64,000 bases of DNA from Exiguobacterium acetylicum DSM 20416 (GTDB lineage Bacteria; Bacillota; Bacilli; Exiguobacteriales; Exiguobacteriaceae), in assembly GCF_000702605.1 (NCBI RefSeq), contig NZ_JNIR01000001.1, forward strand, positions 982,501 through 1,046,500, in the 5' to 3' direction. Under the pieces are notes generated by a model. The model was given only the letters and a program-made list of their open reading frames with translations, did not search any database and was not told the DNA's origin. Numbering within the stretch: position 1 is the first letter of the stretch; the number at the start of each line of letters is the position of its first letter. Positions 8,063 to 17,123 of the stretch are shown here, piece after piece. Both the position numbers and the translations under genes were made by a program.

Positions 8063-8782
8063 ATGATGTCGCAATCAACATTACAGACGGCAATTAAAGA
8101 AGAATTGCTATCGCGGATCAAGAGAGGCTATTACGAAGAAGGGAAAAAATTCCCGACAGAGTATGTGCTGTGTGAGGAATTTGATGTCAGTCGGACGACC
8201 GTTCGAGGGGCATTGAACCAGTTGACGCTAGAAGGATACTTGATCCGACAACAAGGACGTGGAACGTTCGTTGCGGGCAAAAAAGTCCGACAGACCTTAT
8301 CGCATACACCGAACAACTACGCCGCTCAATTAGCGGTGCAAGGGAAGCGAGGCGAGGTGTCGCTAATCCAATTATCCGTCGTCTCTGCGACTGATGTCCT
8401 GACAGAGGTTTTTGCAGTAGAGGAACAGGCACCGATCCAGAAAATCGAACGGATTCGTCATGCTGACGGTGAACCGACACAATATGAGATCTCATTCATC
8501 CCGTGGTCGATTGCTCCAGGAATTACGAAGGAACAGGCGGAGCATTCGTTGTTCGATACGTTAGCAAAAGTCTTTGATATCCAGGTGGCGAAAACGACAG
8601 AGTCACTTGAAATCGTTCTAGCCGATGAAGCGATCAGTAGTCATCTGAAATGTCCAGTCAATGCACCGTGTTTCTACATCGAAACCGTAACAGAGGATCA
8701 AGGGGGACAAATCATCGAGTATTCGCGTTCCTATTTCCGTGGGGATAAGACGAATTTCGTGATTGAACGTTCGTATCGTTAA
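8063..8782 (+). CDS. GntR/HutC-family repressor (HTH + UTRA)
   Basis: 239 aa. Winged helix-turn-helix at about residues 8-68 (EGKKFPTEYVLCEEFDVSRTTVRGALNQL, then RQQGRGTFVA) followed by a UTRA ligand-binding domain (about 90-235) ending ISYSRSYFRGDKTNFVIER-like, here IEYSRSYFRGD. It probably senses a phosphorylated sugar and represses the divergent PTS operon. The ATGATG at 8063 follows GGAGGAGG; the longer frame from 7997 has no ribosome site and would cover the operator. It closes with a strong terminator. Confidence 0.88.
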   Translation: MMSQSTLQTAIKEELLSRIKRGYYEEGKKFPTEYVLCEEFDVSRTTVRGALNQLTLEGYLIRQQGRGTFVAGKKVRQTLSHTPNNYAAQLAVQGKRGEVSLIQLSVVSATDVLTEVFAVEEQAPIQKIERIRHADGEPTQYEISFIPWSIAPGITKEQAEHSLFDTLAKVFDIQVAKTTESLEIVLADEAISSHLKCPVNAPCFYIETVTEDQGGQIIEYSRSYFRGDKTNFVIERSYR

Positions 8783-8815
8783 ATTGAATAGCGTTGTTGT
8801 CGAGCAAAGCGAAAA

Positions 8816-8859
8816 AAAGGTTGTATCCATTTACACATCGAAATGGACGCAACCTTTTT
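8816..8859 (+). terminator. intrinsic terminator
   Basis: AAAGGTTG(C/T)(A/G)TCCATTT stem pairing with AAATGGACGCAACC, then TTTTT. It also has T residues on the minus strand and may stop the 8882 gene as well. Confidence 0.8.
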
Positions 8860-8881
8860 GACGTCATGCGTTTGTTTTAAC

Positions 8882-9235
8882 TTACATCATACTGAGTAAA
8901 AGCTGAGGGTGCTGTTCATGTAACGAATCGTCTTGGATATAACGATGAAAGGACAATGACGAATCGTTCATATGGAAAAGCGTCAGCTGTCGACTCTCGA
9001 AGTCCACTTCTTCTATGTAGACAAGTTCTTTGCTACTACCAGAATCACTGGTTTGACGCATGGATAAAGGAGTTCGTTCCCGTAAAGCAATGAATAATAT
9101 GACTTCCATTTTGTAAGTCATAGGAACAGAAGCATCATGGTAAAGATGAATGGATGAATCGATGGAAAGGCAAATCGGCCGGTTCATGGTGTGTAACGGT
9201 GCAGGATGAGTCATTTCTTTTTGAAGGTGCTGCAT
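8882..9235 (-). CDS. hypothetical protein
   Basis: 117 aa, no signal peptide or membrane helix. The middle (YKMEVILFIALRERTPL, ELVYIEEVDFESRQLTLFHM) has alternating hydrophobic strands suggesting a small beta-rich fold. Rich in His, Ser and Met. AAGGAGG lies 5 nt before the ATG, so it is very likely translated. It is a single gene with its own intergenic region upstream. Family not recognised. Confidence 0.6.
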   Translation of the reverse strand: MQHLQKEMTHPAPLHTMNRPICLSIDSSIHLYHDASVPMTYKMEVILFIALRERTPLSMRQTSDSGSSKELVYIEEVDFESRQLTLFHMNDSSLSFHRYIQDDSLHEQHPQLLLSMM

Positions 9236-9400
9236 GGTGGACCTCCTTGTAATAAGAACGTATGTTCATATTATGTGGTGTAGATCCATTTTTTGCAATC
9301 TTATTTAACGGCAATGATTTATGAATGTGTTGTCCATCATCGTTCAAGTTGCATTGTCAGAGATAGTACCACGCTTTTCATAAAAAGGATGCTGATATTC

Positions 9401-9859
9401 TCATATATCTTGGGATAATCGAATCATATCGGTACACCGGATTCCATTTTCGATGATTTCCTCTTCATAGTGTCTCAAGAAAAAGTTCATGTCGATTCCG
9501 ACGATCCGGAATCCACATTTTTGGTAAAGTGCTAACTGTCCAATGCTTGAATTTCCTGTTCCGATCTCTATGGTGGTGTATCCCATTGTTTTAGCTGTGT
9601 TAATCGCATGTCGTAAAAGATCCTTCCCGACACCTTTTCCTTGGTACAACTCGTCCACTGCGATATTTACGATTTCTATTGTTTGCGGTCTTGTCGGGAG
9701 AAGTACATACACGCCGATCCATTGTTCATTGTTTTCAGCAACGAAACAATGACCTCTTTTTACATAGTTTTCGACTAACTTCAGAGACGGGTCCGCCGCT
9801 AGCAAGAGCTCCATCGGAGGAGTCTCATGGATGGACAATTGATGAATATCTACATTCAT
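9401..9859 (-). CDS. GNAT N-acetyltransferase
   Basis: 152-aa GNAT-fold enzyme. Motif A is clear: IVNIAVDELYQGKGVGKDLLRHAI (about residues 65-88) with the Q/RxxGxG acetyl-CoA pyrophosphate loop, followed by motif B with ALYQKCGFRIVGID. It transfers acetyl from acetyl-CoA to an unknown amine. AAGGAG precedes the ATG at 9859. Monocistronic. Confidence 0.8.
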   Translation of the reverse strand: MNVDIHQLSIHETPPMELLLAADPSLKLVENYVKRGHCFVAENNEQWIGVYVLLPTRPQTIEIVNIAVDELYQGKGVGKDLLRHAINTAKTMGYTTIEIGTGNSSIGQLALYQKCGFRIVGIDMNFFLRHYEEEIIENGIRCTDMIRLSQDI

Positions 9860-9937
9860 AACTGTATACTCCTTACATTTTAAGATTAATTAGCGAACCA
9901 CTATTTTTATTTCCTTTAAACGTACTATCATTTAATA

Positions 9938-9974
9938 AAAACCAGCATCTGATAAATAATCAGGTGCTGGTTTC
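9938..9974 (-). terminator. intrinsic terminator
   Basis: Stem AAACCAGCACCTGAT with ATCAGATGCTGGTTT and a TTTTTATT tail on the minus strand, just after the PAS-GGDEF gene. Confidence 0.75.
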
Positions 9975-10013
9975 ATATTGTAAAGAGTCAATACCCAAGA
10001 CAAATAAGTTTTT

Positions 10014-11909
10014 TTAACTCGGCATATGTTGAAGTTCATTATAAAGAACGTAGCTTCCTGAGGGAATGTCTTTTGCGCGATACATGGCGAGATCCGCGTG
10101 CTGTAGCATCTCGAGCATACTCGAGGCATCCGTCGGATAGGAGGAGATACCGATGCTTGGCGGACAAGAAATCATATGATTGGCAATCTCATAAGGTGCT
10201 TGTAACGTGCTCAACAACTGAGTTGCCATACGATGAAGTTGTTCGTATGATTTAACATTCTTTAAAAGTAATGTAAATTCATCACCGCCTTGTCGTGCCA
10301 TCATGTCAAAATCCGTTTCGAATGATTGTAGTCTTCTAGCAACAGCTTTCAATAACTGATCACCGATATCGTGTCCAAGTGTATCGTTGACTGCTTTAAA
10401 TTGATTTAAGTCCATGAAAAATAAAGACACATTTGATGAAGGATGAAGAGAATTACTTTTAATGAGCTTTAACAGTCGTTCTTCGAACGCAAGCCGATTG
10501 AATAGTCCTGTCAGCGCATCATGATAGGCAAGGTATTGAATACGTTGTTCATTTCGTTTTATTTCAGTCACATCTTTACCGATACCGAAGATTCCAACAA
10601 TTTCGTTTTGGACGATGATTGGAACATTGGTGATGTTCATATACATACTGGAACCCAATGCATTTTCAACAACGGTCTCATAACTTCGTGGCATACCTTT
10701 AAATACTTCCTTTAATTCTTTCGCGACCGTCATCCGGTGTGTATCTTTGACATAGCGAAGGCTATCTTGACCCATCAAGTCAGTTTTAGAGACACCGAGA
10801 AGATCGCTACAGGCAGTATTCGCACTATCGAATTGACCTTTAAGGTCCGTTGAATACACTGGATCTGGATGGTATTCGAACAAGGATTTATACCTTTCTT
10901 CGCTTAATTCAAGCGTTTGTGCTTGATCGTAGTAGCGACGGACTAATTTATGATTCTCGATAATAATTAAGACTTGCCGGGTAATGACGAGTAAAATGGA
11001 AAGTCCTGAACCTACTGTCACGATATCGAAACTACGCGAGTGAAATCCCATGAAGACGAACAGAATCAAGACTCCCCCATAAGGCGTGAGCATTTGAAAA
11101 ATATTTAACTTTTCGTGATGAGTCGTTAACGTTGTACTTATAGTATTTGGCTGATGTTGAAGACCTGAAAAAGCTAAAACGATCATTGCTATGATGAACA
11201 GAGGGTCAATTAAACTACCTGAGATGTATGTGTCTTGAGCAATCAAATACAAGTAAACAGAGTCAGCGATTGCTTGTATCGTGACGGCTGCGATAATGAG
11301 ATACATGGATAAACTCTTATCTTTACTCGTAAGATTAAAAAATAAAAAGGAGGCGGCGACTAACATACCCAAATCTCCTAAAGGATAGATTAAGGAAACA
11401 ATGAGAGCATTAATGGTTGCCACACTCGTATCCAGAATAGGTTCGATTAAAAAGTGCCAAGAAAAGGTACTCGCAACGACTAAAATGATCATGACATCAA
11501 ATAAGAATGAAATGCGTTGCTGTATTGCTGCATCCTTCAAAATTTTGTATATCAAAGCGTAAAGCAGGAAAAGGACTTGAAGAATGTAAAACACGTCTGG
11601 CCATCCTGGAAACGCCACGTTTTTGTGGAAAATACTTTCTGTGAAAAACCAAATCAATTCGGCGACTAAATAACAAAAGGTGCCGAAAGCGATAAGTAAC
11701 CAGAACTTACGATCATTTGAATCAGCCCATTTGATAGCAATCTTTAAGTAGAGAAGGGCGATCAACAACCCTGCAATCGAAAAGATATTTCCCCCTAGTG
11801 CTTCAAGGAATTGAGAATCAGAAAAAGTGAAAATCCATCCATAATAGCCTAACGCATAAAGTAGAATGATTAGGATAAAACTTTTAGGTTGTTTAAACAT
11901 GCTATTCAT
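10014..11909 (-). CDS. membrane PAS-GGDEF diguanylate cyclase
   Basis: 631 aa. About nine hydrophobic helices fill residues 10-310 as a sensory membrane domain, then a PAS domain (about 335-450, YHPDPVYSTDLKGQFDSANTACSDLLG) and a GGDEF domain (about 460-625). The active site ARQGGDEF is intact and the DLNQFKAVNDTLGHDIGDQLL metal-binding stretch is normal, so it should make c-di-GMP. The RxxD inhibitory site expected five residues before GGDEF is missing. AAGGAG lies only 3 nt before the first ATG (11909) and 12 nt before the ATG at 11900, so the start is uncertain by three codons. Confidence 0.88.
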   Translation of the reverse strand: MNSMFKQPKSFILIILLYALGYYGWIFTFSDSQFLEALGGNIFSIAGLLIALLYLKIAIKWADSNDRKFWLLIAFGTFCYLVAELIWFFTESIFHKNVAFPGWPDVFYILQVLFLLYALIYKILKDAAIQQRISFLFDVMIILVVASTFSWHFLIEPILDTSVATINALIVSLIYPLGDLGMLVAASFLFFNLTSKDKSLSMYLIIAAVTIQAIADSVYLYLIAQDTYISGSLIDPLFIIAMIVLAFSGLQHQPNTISTTLTTHHEKLNIFQMLTPYGGVLILFVFMGFHSRSFDIVTVGSGLSILLVITRQVLIIIENHKLVRRYYDQAQTLELSEERYKSLFEYHPDPVYSTDLKGQFDSANTACSDLLGVSKTDLMGQDSLRYVKDTHRMTVAKELKEVFKGMPRSYETVVENALGSSMYMNITNVPIIVQNEIVGIFGIGKDVTEIKRNEQRIQYLAYHDALTGLFNRLAFEERLLKLIKSNSLHPSSNVSLFFMDLNQFKAVNDTLGHDIGDQLLKAVARRLQSFETDFDMMARQGGDEFTLLLKNVKSYEQLHRMATQLLSTLQAPYEIANHMISCPPSIGISSYPTDASSMLEMLQHADLAMYRAKDIPSGSYVLYNELQHMPS

Positions 11910-12112
11910 ATACTCCTTCTTATCATATTCACTTAGTATACAATGAGCTTATTTTTTGAAAAGAACTTGTTTATAAAACAGGTCTATACTGACTTATCAG
12001 ACAAAGCATCTTCTAATAACGCCTTAAGAACAAGGTAGAAAAATAAGTCGCAATCATAAAGTGTATGATATAAGCGATCAAACGTCATCTACATCATGCA
12101 CTTTAAAAAAAT

Positions 12113-14379
12113 TTAGAGAGAGGTAGTCTTCAAAACATCTTGTGTTTGAAGTAATGTAACAAATGCGGCAAAATCGATTGGGCGTGAGAATAGGTAGCCT
12201 TGACCGATCGTACATCCATAGGAAGTGAGAACCTCTTTTTGTTCAATCGTTTCAATTCCTTCCGCTACGACGGTTAAATTAAGATTCAAGCCAAGCTCGA
12301 TGATCGTCTTGACCATAGGCGATTTTTGATTAGGAGTCAGGCGATCGATGAACGATTTATCGATTTTCAATGTATCAATCGGAAGTTGCTCGAGTACATT
12401 TAAGGAAGAATACCCTGTTCCGAAGTCATCGATGGATGTTTTAATCTGCGAGGTCTTCAAACATTGCAAAATCGAAACGCTCTCTTTGATGTTTTGAACA
12501 ATGCTCTCTGTAATCTCAAGCTCGAGCCACTGCGGGTCAAGAGATGTCTCTTCAAGAATCTCGATGACACGCTGACAGAAGTTTGGATTTTGGAATTGAA
12601 GAACAGAAACATTGACCGATAGAAGCAAAGGTTCGAATCCTAAAAGCTGAAGTTGTTTACTTTGGTAGGTCGCAGTGAATAGGACCCACTCCCCGATTTC
12701 ATTGATCAGACCAGCTTCTTCAGCGATTGGAATGAACTCAGCTGGTGAAATCCATCCGAACTTTGGATGATGCCAACGGAGCAATGCTTCCATACCAATG
12801 ATTCTCCCAGAACGAAGATTGACTTTAGGTTGATAGTAGACACTTAATTGTTGCTCACGTATTGCATTTCGTAAGTATGATTCAATTTCAAGCTTTCGTA
12901 CTAAGTTGGATTGAAGTTCAGTTCCATAGTAAACGAATGTGTAATTTACATTCTGTTTAGCTTGATAAAGAGCTTCAGCTGTATGAGCCTGTATTTCTTC
13001 GATCGTCAAACTTTGGTCAGGAAATATACTGACACCACTATGCGCTACAATATTCAATTCTAACTCCTTTAAACGGATAGGCGCTGCAAGATGAATGAAT
13101 ATCTTTTCATTCACAACAGTGATACTAGATTTCTCTGTTTTTAGAAGCACAATCATAAACTCATCTTCACTGTACCGATACATTTTAAAATTCTCTTTCA
13201 ATACATGTTTTAAGCGGAAAGATACTTCTTTCATGATCTGTTCCCCGACATGATGCCCGAAAATATCTGTGTACATTCGAATCCGTTCTACTTGAAGCAA
13301 TATGAAGGCAAGCGGTGCATGTTCATCTTTGAGGCTATTTTTAGTGTCTAGTAAAAAAGATGCACGATTGCCTAGACTCGTTAATGGATCGATATATGCG
13401 ATTTGGTTTAATTCTGCTAATAATTCACTATTTTTCATGACAGTAAAAGCTTGTCTAATAATGATAAGAAGAAAAATCATAATCCATCCTGTACTTAAGG
13501 CATTTAAATTCCAAGCATAGCTTTGCATCATTAGGATGGAGGGGATCAAGATGCTCGAATAAGGAAAGATAAATTCTTTCTTTGTTGAAACATCAAGAGC
13601 AAATGGATCAATCATACTTTCTTGTCTTGGCTCTTTTTCATGATATCGAGCAGTGTAACCGATAAATAGTAATGCGATAGTCCAAATCAAATCGACACTG
13701 CCACCTGATATATAGCTGTTCTTAATTGTAAATTGTGCAAAAGTGATATCTCCGATGACTTGTAAAAATAAACCGATGATCAAATAAGTCAAATATACAT
13801 TTTGTTTGTTGAATAGAATTAAATAATATAGCGTAATTATAAAAAAAGAATTCCTAAATCTGCAATTTGGAAAAGAAATATATGGGCGCTGTACCACAGA
13901 GACTGCTGATTAATCTGATAGAGCGGATAAAGCAGGTAATGATAACTAATTGAAGTCGCGGCTATCATATAAATCATTGTATTAAAGAAGAATGCCGAAT
14001 TTGAAAATTTTCTCGTTTGATTCAAAAGTTGATTTAACAGTGCAGCAAAGTAGAAAAAGTAGGAGCAGACCCAAGTTAAGGATGATAAGTCCGGTGTAAC
14101 CATGACATGATTCTTAACAAGTAAGATGATCCAAACAAGTGTGCCAAGGGCGGAAAAACTCGTTCCAAGACCTAAAAACATCCAAAAACGTTTAGAAGAG
14201 TCATTTTTAAAATAACTTTTTATAATCCAACTCGTACTTAAAATACCTACGAACAACTGGACCGTGTTTAATAGAACCAATCGCATCCATTCAGATCCTT
14301 CAAAAAAATGGTTCCCATACCAAAATAATAAACCAATTCCGATGGACAGAAGGAAGGGGTAACTTATAGTTGTACGCAA
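12113..14379 (-). pseudogene. membrane GGDEF/EAL protein, split by frameshift
   Basis: Two reading frames form one gene. The first (14379-13837, TTG start behind AGGAAC) encodes six membrane helices and stops after LGILFL; the second resumes at about 13846 with FIITLYYL and continues through two more helices, a GGDEF-like domain and an EAL domain to 12113. The break is in a run of seven T (coding strand, 13841-13847); one more T joins the frames. The layout matches the neighbouring PAS-GGDEF protein (compare ADLGIL and ISGGSVDL with GDLGML and ISGSLIDP). The GGDEF motif is degenerate (SEDEF), whereas EALLRW and DDFGTGYSSL of the EAL domain are intact, so the full protein (about 755 aa) would be a c-di-GMP phosphodiesterase. 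A true mutation, slippage or a base-calling error are all possible. Confidence 0.75.
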
Positions 14380-14498
14380 AGATTGTTCCTCCCTTATGTT
14401 TAAATAGCTTTCAAATAAGTATCGGATATATTAGATTTATATTTAACATAATGTTCTAATGTCATTCAGAATTAAAAAATTGTTCCTAGTATGGTAAC

Positions 14499-14521
14499 GA
14501 ACTAAAAATAAACCTAGATCT
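14499..14521. repeat. left arm of 23-bp perfect inverted repeat
   Basis: Begins GAACTAAAAATAAAC and ends CTAGATCT. It is the exact reverse complement of 15827-15849 on the far side of the IS. Before insertion the two arms were separated by an 11-nt loop whose core CTCAATTGAG is itself a palindrome. Confidence 0.9.
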
Positions 14522-14531
14522 CTCAATTGAG

Positions 14532-14534
14532 TAG
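14532..14534. repeat. TAG target-site duplication, left copy
   Basis: TAG directly before the left IS end at 14535; the same TAG follows the right end at 15826-15828. A 3-bp duplication is usual for IS3-family elements. Confidence 0.7.
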
Positions 14535-14620
14535 TGGGCTAACCTAAAATTTTGAGACAATATAAAACACCTTCGGAGTGGTACACTTTTAAAAAGTACT
14601 AACATCGGAGGTGTTTTTGC

Positions 14621-14938
14621 ATGGGCAAAAACGTATATTCAAGTGAAGTGAAATGGGCAGTAGTCAAAGATAAGCTGAGTGGTAAGTTAACGACGAGAGA
14701 AATCATGGAGAAGTACGGAATCAAAAATGAATCTCAAATCAAAACATGGATGAGATGGTATCGCTCTAACGAACATTATCGATTTGATCAGCCAATCGGT
14801 AAACAATATACCTATGGACATGGTCCAGATTCTGCGAGTGAGGATGACAAGAGAGAACGACAAATGTCACATCTGAAGATGGAAAATGAGATCTTAAAAA
14901 AGTACATGGAAATCGAAAGAGAGTTGAGAAAGAAGTAG
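14621..14938 (+). CDS. IS3-family transposase OrfA
   Basis: 105-aa DNA-binding subunit. Helix-turn-helix at about residues 8-50 (VKWAVVKDKLSGKLTTREIMEKYGI, then IKTWMRWYR), then a C-terminal leucine-zipper-like helix (SHLKMENEILKKYMEIERELRKK). Ribosomes that slip at 14896-14902 continue into orfB to make the transposase; those that do not make this regulator. Confidence 0.9.
   Translation: MGKNVYSSEVKWAVVKDKLSGKLTTREIMEKYGIKNESQIKTWMRWYRSNEHYRFDQPIGKQYTYGHGPDSASEDDKRERQMSHLKMENEILKKYMEIERELRKK
14896..14902 (+). other. A_AAA_AAG -1 frameshift heptamer
   Basis: In the orfA frame the codons read TTA AAA AAG, so the heptamer is A_AAA_AAG in exactly the slippery phase known from IS150-type elements. 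After a -1 slip the frame is open without a stop through to the end of orfB, giving an OrfAB fusion of about 386 aa. Confidence 0.85.
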
Positions 14939-14997
14939 TCATAAAAATTGTAGAGTTTCTTCGGAGAAAGTATACAATCACCGCCATTCTTAGCGCT

Positions 14998-15783
14998 TTG
15001 AATGTACCAAGAGCAAGCTATTACCGTTGGATTAAGGAATCTGTGAAAGCACCTTCGGTGCTCGAAAAAACCGTCATTGAACTAAGTAAACAGACGAAGT
15101 GTCGGAATGGACATCGAAAAATAAAGGCATTATTACAGCAAATCTATCAGTTAAAAGCCAATCGGAATACCGTACAGAAAATCATGCAAAAACACCATCT
15201 CCAATGTCGGATCAAGCCGAAGCGAAGATGGAAGTCTCAAGGTGAGCGCATCATAACGGCACCGGATCTCATCAAGCGCGATTTCACAGCAAGTAAACCG
15301 AATCAAAAGTGGGTGACGGATATCACCTATATCCAATACGGCAGCACGACGAAATATCTTTCCGCCATTATGGATCTTTTTAATAACGAAATCGTCGCAT
15401 ACAAGTTATACGAGCATCAACAAACGTCTCTTGTGATTGATACGTTGAAGATAGCGCTTGAGAATCGAAACTATCCCGAAGGGGTCATCCTTCATTCGGA
15501 CCAAGGAAGTGTCTATACGTCATACGCCTTTCAAGAATTCGTTAAAAGGAATCACCTAACAAGCAGCATGTCTCGTAGAGGAAACTGTTGGGACAACGCA
15601 GTTATCGAATCGTTCCACTCTAATTTAAAGTCCGAGGAATTCCAGTACGTCAAATTTAATTCACTAAGAGACCATGAGGTCTCTGAACGCGTTACTAATT
15701 ACTTAAATTACTATAACGAAGAACGAATCCAAGAAAAATTAGGCTACCTGACACCGAAAAAATACGGTGTACAGGCAGCCTAA
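14998..15783 (+). CDS. IS3-family transposase OrfB (DDE catalytic part)
   Basis: 261 aa from the TTG at 14998, though normally translated as the fusion after frameshifting at 14896-14902; the frame is open back through that site. It carries an HTH_21 region (EFLRRKYTITAIL, VPRASYYRW) and the rve integrase core with the three catalytic acids: WVTDITYI (Asp), LHSDQGSVYTS (Asp) and SRRGNCWDNAVIESF (Glu). Intact. Confidence 0.9.
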   Translation: MNVPRASYYRWIKESVKAPSVLEKTVIELSKQTKCRNGHRKIKALLQQIYQLKANRNTVQKIMQKHHLQCRIKPKRRWKSQGERIITAPDLIKRDFTASKPNQKWVTDITYIQYGSTTKYLSAIMDLFNNEIVAYKLYEHQQTSLVIDTLKIALENRNYPEGVILHSDQGSVYTSYAFQEFVKRNHLTSSMSRRGNCWDNAVIESFHSNLKSEEFQYVKFNSLRDHEVSERVTNYLNYYNEERIQEKLGYLTPKKYGVQAA

Positions 15784-15825
15784 TCAAGGTGTTTTATATG
15801 TGTCTCATATTGCTAGGTCAGTCTA

Positions 15826-15849
15826 TAGATCTAGGTTTATTTTTAGTTC
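15826..15849. repeat. right TAG duplication and right arm of the palindrome
   Basis: TAG at 15826-15828 is the right copy of the target duplication. The stretch 15827-15849 is the exact reverse complement of 14499-14521. Confidence 0.85.
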
Positions 15850-15910
15850 TTTATTGTTTTTTAAGTCTCTTAGTGTAAACGACCAAAAAACTTTTTTATC
15901 GTTATGTTTA

Positions 15911-17086
15911 TTAATTTGAAACTTTCAAGTTTACAACTTGGTACGTCGTTTTCGTTCCATTCGTGATGCTATACGCCAGTACACCGTCCTGGTAAAGAGG
16001 AAGGGATACCAACTCTTCAAAGTCCGTCAGGGGAGCAACCGTCTTCGCTTTTAGGTCCGCGTACATCAACTGATTAATACCTTCGCGGAAGATGACTTGT
16101 GTGTTCGAGAGAAAACGAATGCCACTAATCGTCGTCTGGGCACTTGAAGCGGAATAGTTCAGCGTCTTTTGGTCCAATCCGATGGGCTGGAAAATGGCGT
16201 CTCCTTCTGTTCCAAGAGCGAAATAGGTGCCGCTACGACTGAAATCAATCAATCCGGACAACTCTTTTTTATACGCACCATCCAATGTCTCGAGCACTCG
16301 GACGTTCTTTCCGTTTTTGTAGTGAGACGTGTATAAGGTCACGCCGTCATCGCTATCGCGGTGCTCGTACGTGAACAGACCATCTCGTGTTTTTCCTGTT
16401 TTTAAAATGAAGGACTGGAGTGGCGTGATCTTTCCGGTTTTTAACGAATAAGACTTTAACGTGGAAATCGTTTTTTGTTCAGTCGCTTCCTGCGTGATCC
16501 AGGACGCACGTGTTGACGTGACATCGATATGCGGCGGGGACGTATCGAAACGACTTTCGCCAGCATCAAGTGTCGTCACCTGATTCGTCGTAATCTTCAG
16601 TTGGCGAATCGACCACTTCACACCGGTCTTTGTCGGCTGTTCCGTTTCGACCCATAGTAAAAACTCACCTGTACCCGTCATCATCGGGATTGCACTCTTC
16701 GTCGCACGGACGATTTTGTTATACTTTCGTTTTGTATCGTATGTATAAATGGTGCTCTTATTTTTTTGTGGATCGAAGTAGAAAATTTGGTCATGATAAG
16801 AATACTGTGGATTGAATGAAACGTGGAGTTTACTTAGTAAAGGAGAGAGGTCGTATGTCTTCGTTTGACCTAACGTGACGCGCTCTGTCTGCTTTCCTAG
16901 TTCGACCGGATGCTGATTCGTAGCTTCGGTCGTTGCTTTCTTGGATGAAACGTTCACTTGTTCAGATGGCGCGACATTTTTTTGTGCTACACGCGGTGTT
17001 GCTTGTTCTTCTATTATGGAACAACCCGCTATCGTCCAAACGACGGTCGAGAGACAAAAAACGGTTGCGAATCGATGTAATTTCAT
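15911..17086 (-). CDS. lipoprotein with beta-propeller-like repeats
   Basis: 391 aa. Signal peptide with lipobox TIAGC (Cys near residue 22), then a Ser/Thr-rich linker and a long domain with repeated short strands (YSYHDQIFYFDPQKN, GTGEFLLWVETEQP, STRASWITQEA, SGTYFALGTEG, LSNTQVIFREG) reminiscent of TolB/WD40-like propeller blades. Predicted to be anchored outside the membrane; role unknown. Start ATG 17086 follows AAGGAGC; the longer frame from 17140 would overlap the upstream gene. Last gene of a three-gene operon with two small membrane proteins. Confidence 0.75.
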   Translation of the reverse strand: MKLHRFATVFCLSTVVWTIAGCSIIEEQATPRVAQKNVAPSEQVNVSSKKATTEATNQHPVELGKQTERVTLGQTKTYDLSPLLSKLHVSFNPQYSYHDQIFYFDPQKNKSTIYTYDTKRKYNKIVRATKSAIPMMTGTGEFLLWVETEQPTKTGVKWSIRQLKITTNQVTTLDAGESRFDTSPPHIDVTSTRASWITQEATEQKTISTLKSYSLKTGKITPLQSFILKTGKTRDGLFTYEHRDSDDGVTLYTSHYKNGKNVRVLETLDGAYKKELSGLIDFSRSGTYFALGTEGDAIFQPIGLDQKTLNYSASSAQTTISGIRFLSNTQVIFREGINQLMYADLKAKTVAPLTDFEELVSLPLYQDGVLAYSITNGTKTTYQVVNLKVSN

Positions 17087-17123
17087 ATCGGATAGCTCCT
17101 TCAAAGGTTTTCGGAAACGTAAG

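Larger units (their letters stand above)
14535..15825 (+). mobile_element. IS3-family (IS150-like) insertion sequence, 1291 bp
   Basis: Complete element with orfA, orfB, imperfect terminal inverted repeats and a 3-bp TAG duplication. The left end starts TGGGCTAACCT; the right end read inward starts TAGACTGACCT; both continue into the shared GAGACA and ATATAAAACACCTT blocks (about 40 bp, one gap). A programmed -1 frameshift signal joins the two frames. Both frames are open and the DDE residues are present, so the element appears intact and recent. It sits in the loop of a long palindrome, between the GGDEF/EAL gene and the lipoprotein gene. Confidence 0.9.

Noticed and set aside
12040-12112. 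Imperfect inverted repeat AAAGTG-ATGAT ... ATCAT-CACTTT after the GGDEF/EAL gene
   Set aside because: The loop is long, pairing is interrupted and no U-run follows in the coding direction, so I do not call it a terminator.
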